DNA of 64,000 bases. It comes from Mesorhizobium sp. Lineage in GTDB: Bacteria; Pseudomonadota; Alphaproteobacteria; Rhizobiales; Rhizobiaceae. The stretch is from positions 1 through 64,000 of the forward strand of contig SUGL01000031.1 of NCBI GenBank assembly GCA_004963905.1, given 5' to 3'. Shown here in pieces: positions 33,061-41,978 of this stretch. Every line of letters begins with the position of its first letter. Positions within the stretch are counted from its first letter, which is position 1. The translations under genes were made by a program, and so were the position numbers. The notes beneath the pieces were generated by a model, which ran no database searches, was not told where the DNA came from, and saw nothing but the letters and a program-made list of their open reading frames with translations.

Positions 33061-34161
33061 CTATTCCGCGGCGACAAGCTCCCTGTCGCGAGCTGCTTCC
33101 AGTTCGCGCACCAGAGTAATGACGCGCTTGCCGAAGAACTCGACCTCTTCCTGGAAATGCAGGAAGCCGAGCAGGATCAGGTCGGCACCGGCGTCCTTCA
33201 GTTTCAGGATGCGTTCGGCGATCTGTTCCGGCGTGCCGATGAGATTGCTGCGGAAGCCGTCATTGTACTGAACGAGATCCTCGAGGGACGACTTCGCCCA
33301 ATTGCCTTCGCCTTCCGGCGAGGCCTTGCCGGCATTCTTGACCTGATCGGCAAAGCCCTGCACCGCCTCCGGATTCGCCTTGGCGATGATCTCGTCGAGC
33401 ACGGCGCGCGCTTCCTGCTCGCTCTCGCGGGCGATGGCGAAAGCGTTGACGCCGATCCTAACCTTGTGGCCGTTGGCTTTCGCCTTGGTGCGGATGTCGT
33501 CGACCTGCTTCCGGATCTCCTCCGGGGTATTGCCGTTGGTGAAATACCAATCGGAGACACGAGACGCCATGTCGCGAGCGGCTCGCGACGAGCCGCCCTG
33601 GAATATCTCGGGCAAGGGCTCGATCGGCTTCGGCTTCATGGAATAGTTGGTGAAGCGGTAGAAATCGCCCTTCAGCGTGAAGCTGTCTTCCGTCCAGATG
33701 CCGCGCAACGCTCGGATAAATTCCTCCGACCGGCGATAGCGCTCGTCATGATCGAGCCAGAGTTCGCCAATCGCGGCGAACTCGCCTCGGAACCAGCCGC
33801 TGACGACATTGACGGAGACGCGGCCATTGGTCAGGTGGTTGATGGTAGCGATCTGCTTGGCCGCCAGCGCAGGGTTCCACGGACCGGGCAGGATCGCTGC
33901 GATGACCTTCAGCGTTGTGGTCGCGGCAAGCAAGGCATGGCTGAACGAGACTGATTCGTGCTGGTTGTCGGCCCCATAGCCGGCTGTGAAACGGATCTGG
34001 CTCAGCGCATAGTCGAACCCGTTGGCCTCGGCAATCTGGGCGAGCTTGCGGTTGTAGTCGATATCCCAACCCGTCCGCTGCTCGATGTTGGAGATGACTA
34101 GGCCGCCGGAGACGTTCGGGACCCAGTAGGCGAATTTGATGGCGTCGGAATGCGAACTCAT
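33061..34161 (-). CDS. sfnG: dimethylsulfone monooxygenase SfnG
   Basis: 366 residues. I chose ATG 34161 (MSSHSDAIKFAYWVPNVSGG); upstream in-frame sequence is not family-like. Luciferase-like FMNH2-dependent monooxygenase with SfnG-type blocks: LVISNIEQRTGWDIDYNRKL, FTAGYGADNQHESVSFSHAL, NVVSGWFRGEFAAIGE and FQGGSSRAARDMASRVSDWY. SfnG turns dimethyl sulfone into methanesulfinate with O2 and FMNH2. The next gene upstream encodes the matching flavin reductase, and MsuD/SsuD downstream can process methanesulfonate. Confidence 0.93.
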   Translation of the reverse strand: MSSHSDAIKFAYWVPNVSGGLVISNIEQRTGWDIDYNRKLAQIAEANGFDYALSQIRFTAGYGADNQHESVSFSHALLAATTTLKVIAAILPGPWNPALAAKQIATINHLTNGRVSVNVVSGWFRGEFAAIGELWLDHDERYRRSEEFIRALRGIWTEDSFTLKGDFYRFTNYSMKPKPIEPLPEIFQGGSSRAARDMASRVSDWYFTNGNTPEEIRKQVDDIRTKAKANGHKVRIGVNAFAIARESEQEARAVLDEIIAKANPEAVQGFADQVKNAGKASPEGEGNWAKSSLEDLVQYNDGFRSNLIGTPEQIAERILKLKDAGADLILLGFLHFQEEVEFFGKRVITLVRELEAARDRELVAAE

Positions 34162-34186
34162 GTCGTCGTTTCCCCTGTTGATTGGC

Positions 34187-34783
34187 TCAGCCGACGCGGG
34201 TGGCGACGGCGGCATTTGCGTGACTTGCGTTGAGCAAGGAGACCGCGTCGGTAGCGGCCCTTGCAATACGCTCGATGATGGCTGCGCCGACGATTTCGCC
34301 ATCGACGAAATCGTCGGGCGTGCCGTAGACGCCCGTAGGGACGGTGACAGCGCCAAAAAAGCCGAACAATGGCCGGAGCTGATGTTCGAGCACCAGGCCA
34401 TGGTATGGGCTCCCGCCGGTCGCCGCGAGAAGCACGGTCTTGCCGGTCAACGCGCGATAGTCGACCAGGTCGAACAGGTGCTTGAGAGCGCCAGTGTAGG
34501 AAGCCCTATAGACAGGCGTTCCGACCACGAGCAAATCGGCCTTCTCGACACGCTGGATAATCGCTTCTCCAGATGCGCCAAGTGCGCCGCGGGATAGTCC
34601 GGCGAAAAGCGACGGTGCTGCCTCCGTGATCTCAATCAGACCGGTGTCGGCAGGCAGGCGCAACGCGACCGCCTTGACCAGCGCATTGACGACCGCCGTG
34701 GTGCGGGACGGGTTGCTTACACCGCCGGATATTCCAAGAACCGATAATCGTGCCAAGTCATCTATCTCCCACACATGCGCCAT
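34187..34783 (-). CDS. msuE: NAD(P)H-dependent FMN reductase (MsuE/SsuE family)
   Basis: 198 residues. SVLGISGGVSNPSRTTAVVN is the flavin phosphate-binding start. VEKADLLVVGTPVYRASYTG and TVLLAATGGSPYHGLVLEHQ are MsuE family blocks. It supplies FMNH2 to SfnG, SfnB and SsuD. First gene of the ten-gene operon, with 25 bp to sfnG. The first ~12 residues (before RLSVLGISGG) are non-conserved, so a slightly later start is possible. Confidence 0.9.
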   Translation of the reverse strand: MAHVWEIDDLARLSVLGISGGVSNPSRTTAVVNALVKAVALRLPADTGLIEITEAAPSLFAGLSRGALGASGEAIIQRVEKADLLVVGTPVYRASYTGALKHLFDLVDYRALTGKTVLLAATGGSPYHGLVLEHQLRPLFGFFGAVTVPTGVYGTPDDFVDGEIVGAAIIERIARAATDAVSLLNASHANAAVATRVG

Positions 34784-35321
34784 AGGCCACCACCGAAACC
34801 AAACGATATTCTACCAAATCTGTAGACATAAGGTACTTTGTTCTGATGTTTTCACGTCAATGGGAAAAACGGCGCTGCTAGGAGCGGCACGCCCACCGCA
34901 TTCGATCTCAAATGGGATTAACTTGGCAGGGGCCGTAGGCGTCACCCGCGAGTTCGACTTTGGCGAAAACAGGCTCCGCCGGCGCGATATGAGGAATGTC
35001 GTCCAGCCGTTTGTGACAGCGCTCTCCACCGATGCCACGCAATCAAATGAGCGCGTGTATCATGACGGCTAGGCGTGCGAGAAACGTCCTCAGGCATTGC
35101 CCTACGAAGGAGCCGACATTAGCGCCGAGATTTCAAGGCTGGTCAGGGACGATTGAGAGTTTTGAGCACCGGCAGCACGAAGGCGGCAATCGCAGCGTCA
35201 TGCCTTCGGAACCATCGGTAGCTGCTCAATACGTTCTGTTGTGCTCCTGCCTGTATATGTGTTGCGTAATTCCCCTGAATGGCAACGGATTACCTGCGTC
35301 TGGTTATTCATTCTTCACCAC
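34784..35321. other. non-coding stretch upstream of the organosulfur operon
   Basis: No supported gene. The first ~70 bases upstream of the flavin reductase are AT-rich, where a promoter for the minus-strand operon should lie. No regulator gene (such as an NtrC-type SfnR or a LysR-type) is adjacent, and no clear -24/-12 site was identified by eye. Confidence 0.35.
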
Positions 35322-35760
35322 TCACCCGCCCTTGATGATCTTTCGAAGCCGGGCGGGATCGGACAAAATCGCGAGGTCCTTCAACGGATTGCCGTAGACG
35401 GCGATGAGATCTGCGTGAGCGCCAGGCGCGATGGTGCCGATGAGGCCTTCCATGTTGAGCACGCGGGCAGCATCCACCGTCGCGGATCGGATCACGTCCC
35501 GAGGCTTGAGAACGCGGCCGCGCAGAAGAAATTCCTCTGATTGGTGCCCATGCATCTGGCCAAGCAGATCGGAGCCGTAGCCCATGGTCACGCCAGCGCT
35601 TTGAAGCGTTTCGAGCGCCGACAAGCCGGCATCGAGAACGAAGCTCACCTTTTCAAGGGATTCGGCCGACATGCCGTATCTGGCTCCGTCCCGAGCGACG
35701 ACAGCAAAGGTGATGTTCGTCGGGACGACGAACGCGCCTGCCTCGCGAACCGGGTTGGCG
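35322..35760 (-). pseudogene. amidohydrolase, C-terminal fragment
   Basis: About 145 residues of the C-terminal part of an imidazolonepropionase-like metal-dependent amidohydrolase: REAGAFVVPTNITFAVVARD, GVTMGYGSDLLGQMHGHQSE, DVIRSATVDAARVLNMEGLI and GTIAPGAHADLIAVYGNPLK. The metal-binding Asp block (GYGSD) is present, but the N-terminal HxH metal site and most of the barrel are missing. The frame continues upstream as unrelated sequence. Not functional. Confidence 0.75.
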
Positions 35761-36421
35761 GTTGTCGCTTTGATGAAGTTTCCATTCGATTCGAATGGTC
35801 GACGTTTCATCCCAGATTTACTTTCGCGCCTCACGCCGGCACTCGCGCACATAGTCCGCCGGGTTATGTCGCCAAGCGCCGAGCGGATTTGCGGCAAGGG
35901 GAAGTCCGGGCACTCCTCGCACCCTCGTCCTCGCGCAACACCGCACGTAACAGAAACGATAGCACGCATTCTCACAATTAACGACGGCTGTTCGGCAGTG
36001 GGCTTCGTCGCGAGCGAGGACGAGAGTGTCGGGTCTACAACCAAATGTCGGAGGTCGGACCCAAATGTCGGAGGTCGGACACGCAAGGCCCTTACCACGT
36101 AGGTGATTGAAAGCTTTATTGACGAGGCGCTCCAATGGCCGGCCCGCAATGCGGGAGATATTGTTAGAGGCGTCTCGAATGACTTCTCCGCGGGACCCGA
36201 AGGGCGTCTCAGGCATCCTTTGGCACGATTAGTGCAACGGATGATCCGCAAACGTTGCACCGATACAATGTGAGGGGAGGGTCACCCAGATTTTTGTGTT
36301 GACCGTCCACTCACTCTTCACCCAGTGGCTGCCGCGCAGGCGCTTGCGGACGCCGGTCAGCCCGATAGCTCATCGATCCAGATCAGCGGGGAACAATACA
36401 CAGAATGGGAACGAGATCAGC
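35761..36421. other. non-coding debris upstream of the S46 peptidase
   Basis: No supported gene. It contains the exact 20-bp tandem repeat at 36041-36080, which resembles the multiple short terminal repeats of some insertion sequences. The sequence just upstream of 36422 should hold the peptidase promoter, but none is obvious. Confidence 0.3.
36041..36080. repeat. exact 20-bp tandem duplication
   Basis: CCAAATGTCGGAGGTCGGAC occurs twice head to tail (36041-36060 and 36061-36080). It may be a transposase-binding end repeat of a lost element or a simple slip duplication. Confidence 0.8.
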
Positions 36422-38581
36422 ATGAACTCGAATTTTAGTCGTTTGGCCCAAGCCACCGCTATGAACTTGCTCTGGACGGTCACCGCTACGTCGGCGAACG
36501 AAGGCATGTGGATGCCGGCCCAGATTGCGGAACTTGGCGCGGCCATGCGCGCGAATGGGCTCCAGCTTGATCCCGCGCAGCTCAGCCGTCTAGACACTGC
36601 CCCGCTCAACGCGATCGTATCACTGGGCGGATGTTCAGCTTCCTTCGTCAGTCCGCAAGGACTGGTTGCGACCAACCGTCACTGCGTGCTGGAATCGATC
36701 CAGTACAACAGCAAGGAGAGTCAAGACTATCTCACCAAGGGATTTCTAGCGAAAAGCCTCGGTGAAGAATTACCCGCGGTGCCCGGCAGCCGCATCTATG
36801 TGATCGAGGATATCCGTGATGTGACCGCCGACATGCTCAAGGGCGTATCGGACAAGCTGAACGGCTTTGCCCGCTATGAGCGGCTCGACAGGAACCGGAA
36901 GGCGCTGATCGCCGCATGTGAAGAACAGCCCAATCGCCGCTGCGACGTGGAGTCCTATTATGGCGGCGCCTCCTACTATCTCCAGCAGAAGCTCGAAATT
37001 CAGGACGTGCGCCTCGTCTATGCGCCCGCGCTCGGCATCGGTAACTTCGGCGGCGAAACGGACAATTGGACGTGGCCGCGCCACACAGGCGACTTCGGTT
37101 TTTACCGCGCTTATGTCGCTCCTGATGGTTCCTCCCGGCCTTATGCGCGCGACAACGTGCCCTACCGGCCGAAGAGCTGGCTGCGCATTGCCTCTAAAGG
37201 CGTGCAAGACGGCGATTTCGTCATGGTCGTCGGCTTTCCCGGAGAAACCAATCGGTTCCGCACGGCGGATGAAGTACGGTTCAATTTCGCGCGGTACGAA
37301 CCGCTGTTGCAGCATTTGCTGTCGGATTATGCGGCCCAGATAAACCAAACCACGGCAGGCAATCGAGAAGCGCAGATCCGCTACGCCTCCATCCTGCAAG
37401 GCGTGGAAAACTACAAGAAGAAGTTGGCGGGCGATCTCGCCGGGGCCAATGCGATCGGGCTCGACGTGCGCAAGGCTATCGAGGAGAAAGCTTATCTCGA
37501 CTGGGTCGCCGACGATCCCGCGCGGCAGGCGCGCTATGGCGCAGCGATCGGCGAACTGGGCGCCATGGTGGACGAGAATAGCCAGGCCTCGCTCGAGGGG
37601 CTGCGCCAGGCGCTGCTGAACCGCGCGCAAATGCTCTCATCCGCGCGCACTCTGTATCGCTGGGCCAAGGAGCACGAGAAGCTCGATGAAGACCGCGAAC
37701 GCGGCTTTCAGGATCGTGACCGTAACCAGACCGTGGATCAACTGACGCAGATCGAACGCGGTTACCTGCCCGACATCGATCGCAAGCTATTTGAGGCCGC
37801 GCTCGATGAATATCGCCGGCTAGACGCAAAGGACCGCGATACTGCGTTCGAAACGGCTCTGGACCAAATCGGCCTTGACCGACTTTATGCAGAAACCAAA
37901 CTCGCCGACACGGCCACGCGGCTCGGCTGGCTCGACAAGCCGGCTGCTGCCTTGGAGGCGTCGGACGATCCTTTCATCAAGCTGGCGGTCGCGCTCTATC
38001 CCGGCGACATAGCTGCGGAGCGCGCGGCGAAGGACCGCGCTGGCCGAGCGCAGGCGGCGCGCGCGACTTACATGCAGGGCCTGCGCGCCTACTGGCAGGC
38101 GATTGGCCGGCCGGTGTATCCCGACGCGAATGGATCGCTGCGCATCACCTGGGGCAAGGTGTCGGGGCGAACACGCGACGGGCAGATCTGGACGCCATTC
38201 ACCACGGCTGAGGGACTTCTGGCCAAGCACACTGGCAAGGGCGAGTTTGATGCGCCGGCCGCCGCCGTCGCTGCGATCCGGGCCAAGAATTATGGCCCCT
38301 ATGTCGCGCCGGAGCTGGGCACTTTGCCGGTCGACTTCATGTCCACGGTCGACATTACCAATGGCAATAGCGGCTCGGCCACGCTGAATGGGTGCGGCGA
38401 GTTCGTCGGTCTCGCCTTTGATGGCACGCTCGATGGAGTGATCTCCGATTGGGCATATGCCGCAGACCGCAGTCGAAGCATCCATGTCGACAGTCGCTTC
38501 ATGCTTTGGACCATGGACAAAATTGACGGCGCTGCCTGGTTGCTCAAGGAGATGGGAGTGCTGCCGGCGTCGCGTTCATGA
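36422..38581 (+). CDS. S46-family dipeptidyl-peptidase
   Basis: 719 residues, the normal length of the S46 (DPP7/DPP11/DAP BII) family of periplasmic chymotrypsin-fold exopeptidases that remove N-terminal dipeptides. I chose ATG 36422; an N-terminal hydrophobic leader precedes EGMWMPAQIAEL, the typical mature start. The catalytic triad is visible: His87 in LVATNRHC, Asp224 in WPRHTGDFGFYRA and Ser650 in TNGNSGSATLNG. The GGCSASFVSPQGL block is also typical. The leader is a weak signal peptide, so export needs testing. The family is common in Bacteroidetes and Xanthomonadales and sparse in Rhizobiales. It has no partner gene nearby. Confidence 0.92.
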   Translation: MNSNFSRLAQATAMNLLWTVTATSANEGMWMPAQIAELGAAMRANGLQLDPAQLSRLDTAPLNAIVSLGGCSASFVSPQGLVATNRHCVLESIQYNSKESQDYLTKGFLAKSLGEELPAVPGSRIYVIEDIRDVTADMLKGVSDKLNGFARYERLDRNRKALIAACEEQPNRRCDVESYYGGASYYLQQKLEIQDVRLVYAPALGIGNFGGETDNWTWPRHTGDFGFYRAYVAPDGSSRPYARDNVPYRPKSWLRIASKGVQDGDFVMVVGFPGETNRFRTADEVRFNFARYEPLLQHLLSDYAAQINQTTAGNREAQIRYASILQGVENYKKKLAGDLAGANAIGLDVRKAIEEKAYLDWVADDPARQARYGAAIGELGAMVDENSQASLEGLRQALLNRAQMLSSARTLYRWAKEHEKLDEDRERGFQDRDRNQTVDQLTQIERGYLPDIDRKLFEAALDEYRRLDAKDRDTAFETALDQIGLDRLYAETKLADTATRLGWLDKPAAALEASDDPFIKLAVALYPGDIAAERAAKDRAGRAQAARATYMQGLRAYWQAIGRPVYPDANGSLRITWGKVSGRTRDGQIWTPFTTAEGLLAKHTGKGEFDAPAAAVAAIRAKNYGPYVAPELGTLPVDFMSTVDITNGNSGSATLNGCGEFVGLAFDGTLDGVISDWAYAADRSRSIHVDSRFMLWTMDKIDGAAWLLKEMGVLPASRS

Positions 38582-38644
38582 GCGGGGTAGTCTGGCGGTA
38601 GGCGGCCTGTCGGCGTCATACCTCCACAAATCCCCCTTGGAATT

Positions 38645-39100
38645 TTAGACAAATCCCGTGCGGAAGCGCCGCCTCAGCCGGTCTTGCAGCGCCTGCCGGT
38701 CGGCGACGAGGTCGTCGCAGCGACCCGGCGCCGCTGCCCGGCCATCAATTGTCCAATCGGCGCCCACGTGCCAACACAAACACGCCGCAGTCATAAGCAT
38801 TCGGCTGTCGGGTCATGGGGGCTGCCTCGAAGGTGCCGTTCAGCACCCTTGCGAGCTGGTTTGCAGGCTCGTCGTTGTGGCCCTGTCCGGGAGGAGTCGT
38901 GGTGATAGGCGACCCGCTCCGGGTTGCGGCCATCAACGAGCAGCAGCGAGCAATGGGTGCTGTCGCTGGTACGATTGCCATTGCTCACTGGCGCGAATAG
39001 GAAGTCGGCTGGGCCGACAGCTCGATTATAGATGACCTGCAATGTCTCTTGCGCGTTCTGCGACCCTGCGTAACGCATTTGATCCACCTCGCGACCCAAG
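38645..39100 (-). pseudogene. Ulp1/C48 protease domain of a NopD-like type III effector, broken
   Basis: Three minus-strand frames give the C-terminal SUMO-protease domain: VIYNRAVGPADFLFAPVSNG and THCSLLLVDGRNPERVAYHH with the catalytic His; then GHNDEPANQLARVLNGTFE; then PNAYDCGVFVLA with the catalytic Gln/Cys region; and finally LVADRQALQDRLRRRF. Order and spacing match rhizobial NopD and plant-pathogen XopD/PsvA effectors, which remove SUMO in plant cells. Two frameshifts inactivate it, and the upstream part is cut where the transposition module begins (~39100). Confidence 0.75.
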
Positions 39101-39147
39101 TTCCATGTTCCAGTGTGCCGTTCAGAATTATCTGTCGCTGCCCGGAA

Positions 39148-39900
39148 TTAAGCCGATCTTCGGAGGTCGTTTCCGCGCTCGTGCAAAAGCTTAAGCGCAT
39201 CGCTCCCGCACGACATGACACGAAGCGTGGTCTCGATCCGGGAAAGACGAATGCTGCCAACCCCGTTCGTAACGGCAGCGCAGTTCTGGAGGAGGTGGCA
39301 AAGCGCGCGAAGGGAGGTGTTCTCACCGAAGATAACAATCGCTTCGTAGGCGTCGGCTCCCTCAACGTTGTGTTCGGCGCCGATCCTCACGCAATCCTCC
39401 CGCGTCGGCTGCCCGACCTCGAAACGCATGCCGATACGGCTTTCTATCTGATCCATAGCGTGGATATCACGCCTCGTGCCCGCTAATCGATGAGTGTTGC
39501 CGGCGAGCAGTAAAGCGAAGCCGCAGCGCTCCTGAAGATGCAGCAGCTCCCGCAAAACAGTGGGTGTGAAGTTCTGATATTCGTCCACCAGCAACGGACG
39601 TGTCGGGCCGTATCCGGCGCCCAAAAAGCTCATGCAATCCTTCGCAAGATCGTATGTGTGCTTGCTGTCTTTTTGGACGCCGTAGGCGTCGTGCAGCATC
39701 AGGAACATCGGCCTGATAGCCTTAGTATGCTGCGCAACCTCACAATAGGCAGCTCCGCTTTGGGCGGCTATCCAGTTGAGCGCTACAGTCTTTCCGAGTC
39801 CGGCTTTGCCGACCGCAAGCACCGGATATCGCATCTTGACCGCCGTATCGAAGGCAGCCCGCACGGTGAGCGCAGCGCGGGTTTCAACGAATATCGTCAT
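39148..39900 (-). CDS. AAA ATPase transposition protein (MuB/TniB type)
   Basis: 250 residues. Walker A is VGKAGLGKTVALNW, Walker B is TRPLLVDEYQN, and the arginine-finger region is IESRIGMRFEV. This matches MuB/TnsC/TniB-type ATPases that select target DNA and activate the DDE transposase. Its ATG overlaps the stop of the transposase gene by four bases. It lacks a long C-terminal extension, which is usual for short MuB proteins. Confidence 0.85.
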   Translation of the reverse strand: MTIFVETRAALTVRAAFDTAVKMRYPVLAVGKAGLGKTVALNWIAAQSGAAYCEVAQHTKAIRPMFLMLHDAYGVQKDSKHTYDLAKDCMSFLGAGYGPTRPLLVDEYQNFTPTVLRELLHLQERCGFALLLAGNTHRLAGTRRDIHAMDQIESRIGMRFEVGQPTREDCVRIGAEHNVEGADAYEAIVIFGENTSLRALCHLLQNCAAVTNGVGSIRLSRIETTLRVMSCGSDALKLLHERGNDLRRSA

Positions 39901-41681
39901 CCGACGATCTTCTTCACCAAGTCCATCTGAGCGGCTATGCGCGCGTCCTGTTCGCGGCGGCGCTCTTCGGAGATCAAAGGCTTCTTCGGCATAACGATCC
40001 GCGCCGGCCGCTGAGACGGGTCGAAAGACACTTTGCCCGCCGGCTCGTAGGGGATTACGTCAGATTGAGCCTGACCGAGCGCTATCAGCCGAGCTGCAAC
40101 GTCGATTTGCGGGATTGAGCTAACCATCTCCGCAATCGCATCGCGATGCGCCTTTGCCCGTGCTGCCGTGCTTTGGGCGCCACGATGATCAAGTGGATGA
40201 AGTGCGACATCGGGGGTTGCGATCCCGAGCCTGTTGCCCTTCATGTCTAGCACAAGCAGCTCGGCCGGCGCATGATAGACAGGCTCGCAGACCAGCACTT
40301 TATCGTGCGTGTACTGCCACAACTCTTCGCAGGACCACCGACGCCCACGGATCTGGAACGCGCCTTGGATCACAGTGCGCTCGACACGGCGCGCTACAGC
40401 CGCTCGGACCTCATCCCGGTTCATGGTGATCGCTGACCAGCCGGCAGCAACGTGCTGTTGAAAAGTGGTGTTGGGCGAAAGCCCCTTGAGGCCGCTCTGC
40501 TTTCCCGTGGGCACGCTGTGATAAGCCTTCAGGAGACCGAAGAACGCTGGAACGAAATCTTCGAAGGTGCCATATGGCGCAACCGTCCGGCCGATCGCCT
40601 CCTGGCGCTTGTTCATACGGTTGCCAGCAATCCAGCCAGGCAGCGTGCTCAGATAGCGGGACTCGAAGTCGCCGAACCAACGTTCGATCGGCTTTGCTGG
40701 GGCGTTGTAGGGCAAGGCCTTGATAACTCGCATCGAGCGACCTGGCCCATGGAATCCGGGGACCGCCAGCGTCATGGCGTCATCCAGGTACGTCGCGAAC
40801 CCGTATTCCTTGCCATTATCGATGTAGAGGGCTTCAGGCAGGCCAAAGGCTGGATGCTCCACCATGGCCGCAAATACTTCGATCACATCACGGTTGTTGA
40901 CGCCGCCGCGCGTGTCGAATGCGATCAAATCACACCAGACGCGGCCAGTCGCCCAATCAAGAAACCCGATCAGCTTCGCAGTGCAAGTCGAGCCGTCCGC
41001 CCGCGTCAGGTGGATGTCGATCGGGTACACGTCTCCGACGACCAATTCCATCGGGCGCATCCCGTCGGTGGAGCGTCGCCCGCGCGGGCGGCTGTCCTCG
41101 TAGGCTTTGCGGTTCGTGCGAAACTGGTGGACCTTTCGATACTGCAGCTCTTCCGAAACGAGCGTCCACGGGATCGAACAAGCTTTCTCGAAACTCGCTG
41201 GATCACTGGGGCGGAATCCCCATGACCTGGTGGTCTCTATCAGGAAGTTGCGGGCCAGGATTTTGACGTGTCCCCAAGCTGCGCCGGCTGCCAGAAGGCC
41301 TTGGATTTCCTGTTTTAGGTCCTCTGCAATCCTGGCCTTGGTGATAGGGTCAAAGGGTACCAAAGCATCCCACTGCCGGCTGATGACGACGCGTTTCTTG
41401 CCTTTATCCGCTCGGTCGCGCCGGCCTCGCCTTGCAATCGGCTTCGGACGGTTTTGAACCGGCATTTCAATGGGCTTTAGACGGAGCTGCAACTCGAGTG
41501 GGAGGGAAGTCGAGTTGACGAGATACTGCTTGCCCGCGTTGCCGCCCTTGTCCCGGACAACGCGGACATCCAAGGAGTGTCCTCGCCAGTTGCCACGCTG
41601 GCAGGCCTTCCAAACTGCCTGCCGGGAGATTCCTGCCAACTCGGCGATCAGCGTGGGAGGCACGAACTCTTTGATCGTCAT
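39897..41681 (-). CDS. Mu/Tn7-type DDE transposase (MuA/TniA/TnsB-like)
   Basis: 594 residues. I chose ATG 41681; the open frame extends further, but the protein-like part begins MTIKEFVPPTLIAELAGISR, a Mu-type N-terminal helix-turn-helix (QAVWKACQRGNWRG). The rve-type catalytic core follows: GDVYPIDIHLT (first Asp), YIDNGKEYG (second Asp), and PIERWFGDFE (Glu). A C-terminal Mu-type beta-barrel domain comes next (GAFQIRGRRWSCEELW, KVLVCEPVYHAPAELLVLD). The frame is intact and coupled to the ATPase gene, so the module may be active if its ends are. Confidence 0.88.
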   Translation of the reverse strand: MTIKEFVPPTLIAELAGISRQAVWKACQRGNWRGHSLDVRVVRDKGGNAGKQYLVNSTSLPLELQLRLKPIEMPVQNRPKPIARRGRRDRADKGKKRVVISRQWDALVPFDPITKARIAEDLKQEIQGLLAAGAAWGHVKILARNFLIETTRSWGFRPSDPASFEKACSIPWTLVSEELQYRKVHQFRTNRKAYEDSRPRGRRSTDGMRPMELVVGDVYPIDIHLTRADGSTCTAKLIGFLDWATGRVWCDLIAFDTRGGVNNRDVIEVFAAMVEHPAFGLPEALYIDNGKEYGFATYLDDAMTLAVPGFHGPGRSMRVIKALPYNAPAKPIERWFGDFESRYLSTLPGWIAGNRMNKRQEAIGRTVAPYGTFEDFVPAFFGLLKAYHSVPTGKQSGLKGLSPNTTFQQHVAAGWSAITMNRDEVRAAVARRVERTVIQGAFQIRGRRWSCEELWQYTHDKVLVCEPVYHAPAELLVLDMKGNRLGIATPDVALHPLDHRGAQSTAARAKAHRDAIAEMVSSIPQIDVAARLIALGQAQSDVIPYEPAGKVSFDPSQRPARIVMPKKPLISEERRREQDARIAAQMDLVKKIVG

Positions 41682-41800
41682 CGTGCTTGGTCCCTGTCGG
41701 CAGAAAGGTGACCCTCGATTAGCAGCTGAAATTATATCTGGCGTGACAGTCTCACTGTAGATCGCCACGTAACCTAACAAGCCTTATCGAGCCCTGCTCT

Positions 41801-41941
41801 GGTTTACCAATCCTGTCGTCTTGGGTTGACCAATCTGTTGCCGACCTTACGGGGTTGACCAACGAAAGGGCCTAGATTCTGCGCAATCCAAGCGCTTAAT
41901 ACCAATCCGGAATTAGTTGTCATTGAGGCTATTGGTAAACC
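41801..41941. repeat. iterated transposase-binding-like repeats upstream of the Mu-type transposase
   Basis: GGTTTACCAAT (41801), GGTTGACCAAT (41824), GGTTGACCAA (41853) and TACCAATCC (41900) are same-orientation repeats, and ATTGGTAAACC (41931-41941) is the exact inverse of the first. Several spaced copies near one end are typical of TnsB/MuA binding sites in Tn7- and Tn5053-like elements, so this is probably the right end. The left end, near 39100-39140, was not resolved. Confidence 0.6.
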
Positions 41942-41978
41942 CAATCTCAAGATCGGAAGCCCCTATCCTCAGCCAGAA

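Noticed and set aside
36041..36080. A CRISPR-like repeat
   Set aside because: Only two copies with no spacer between them; not an array.
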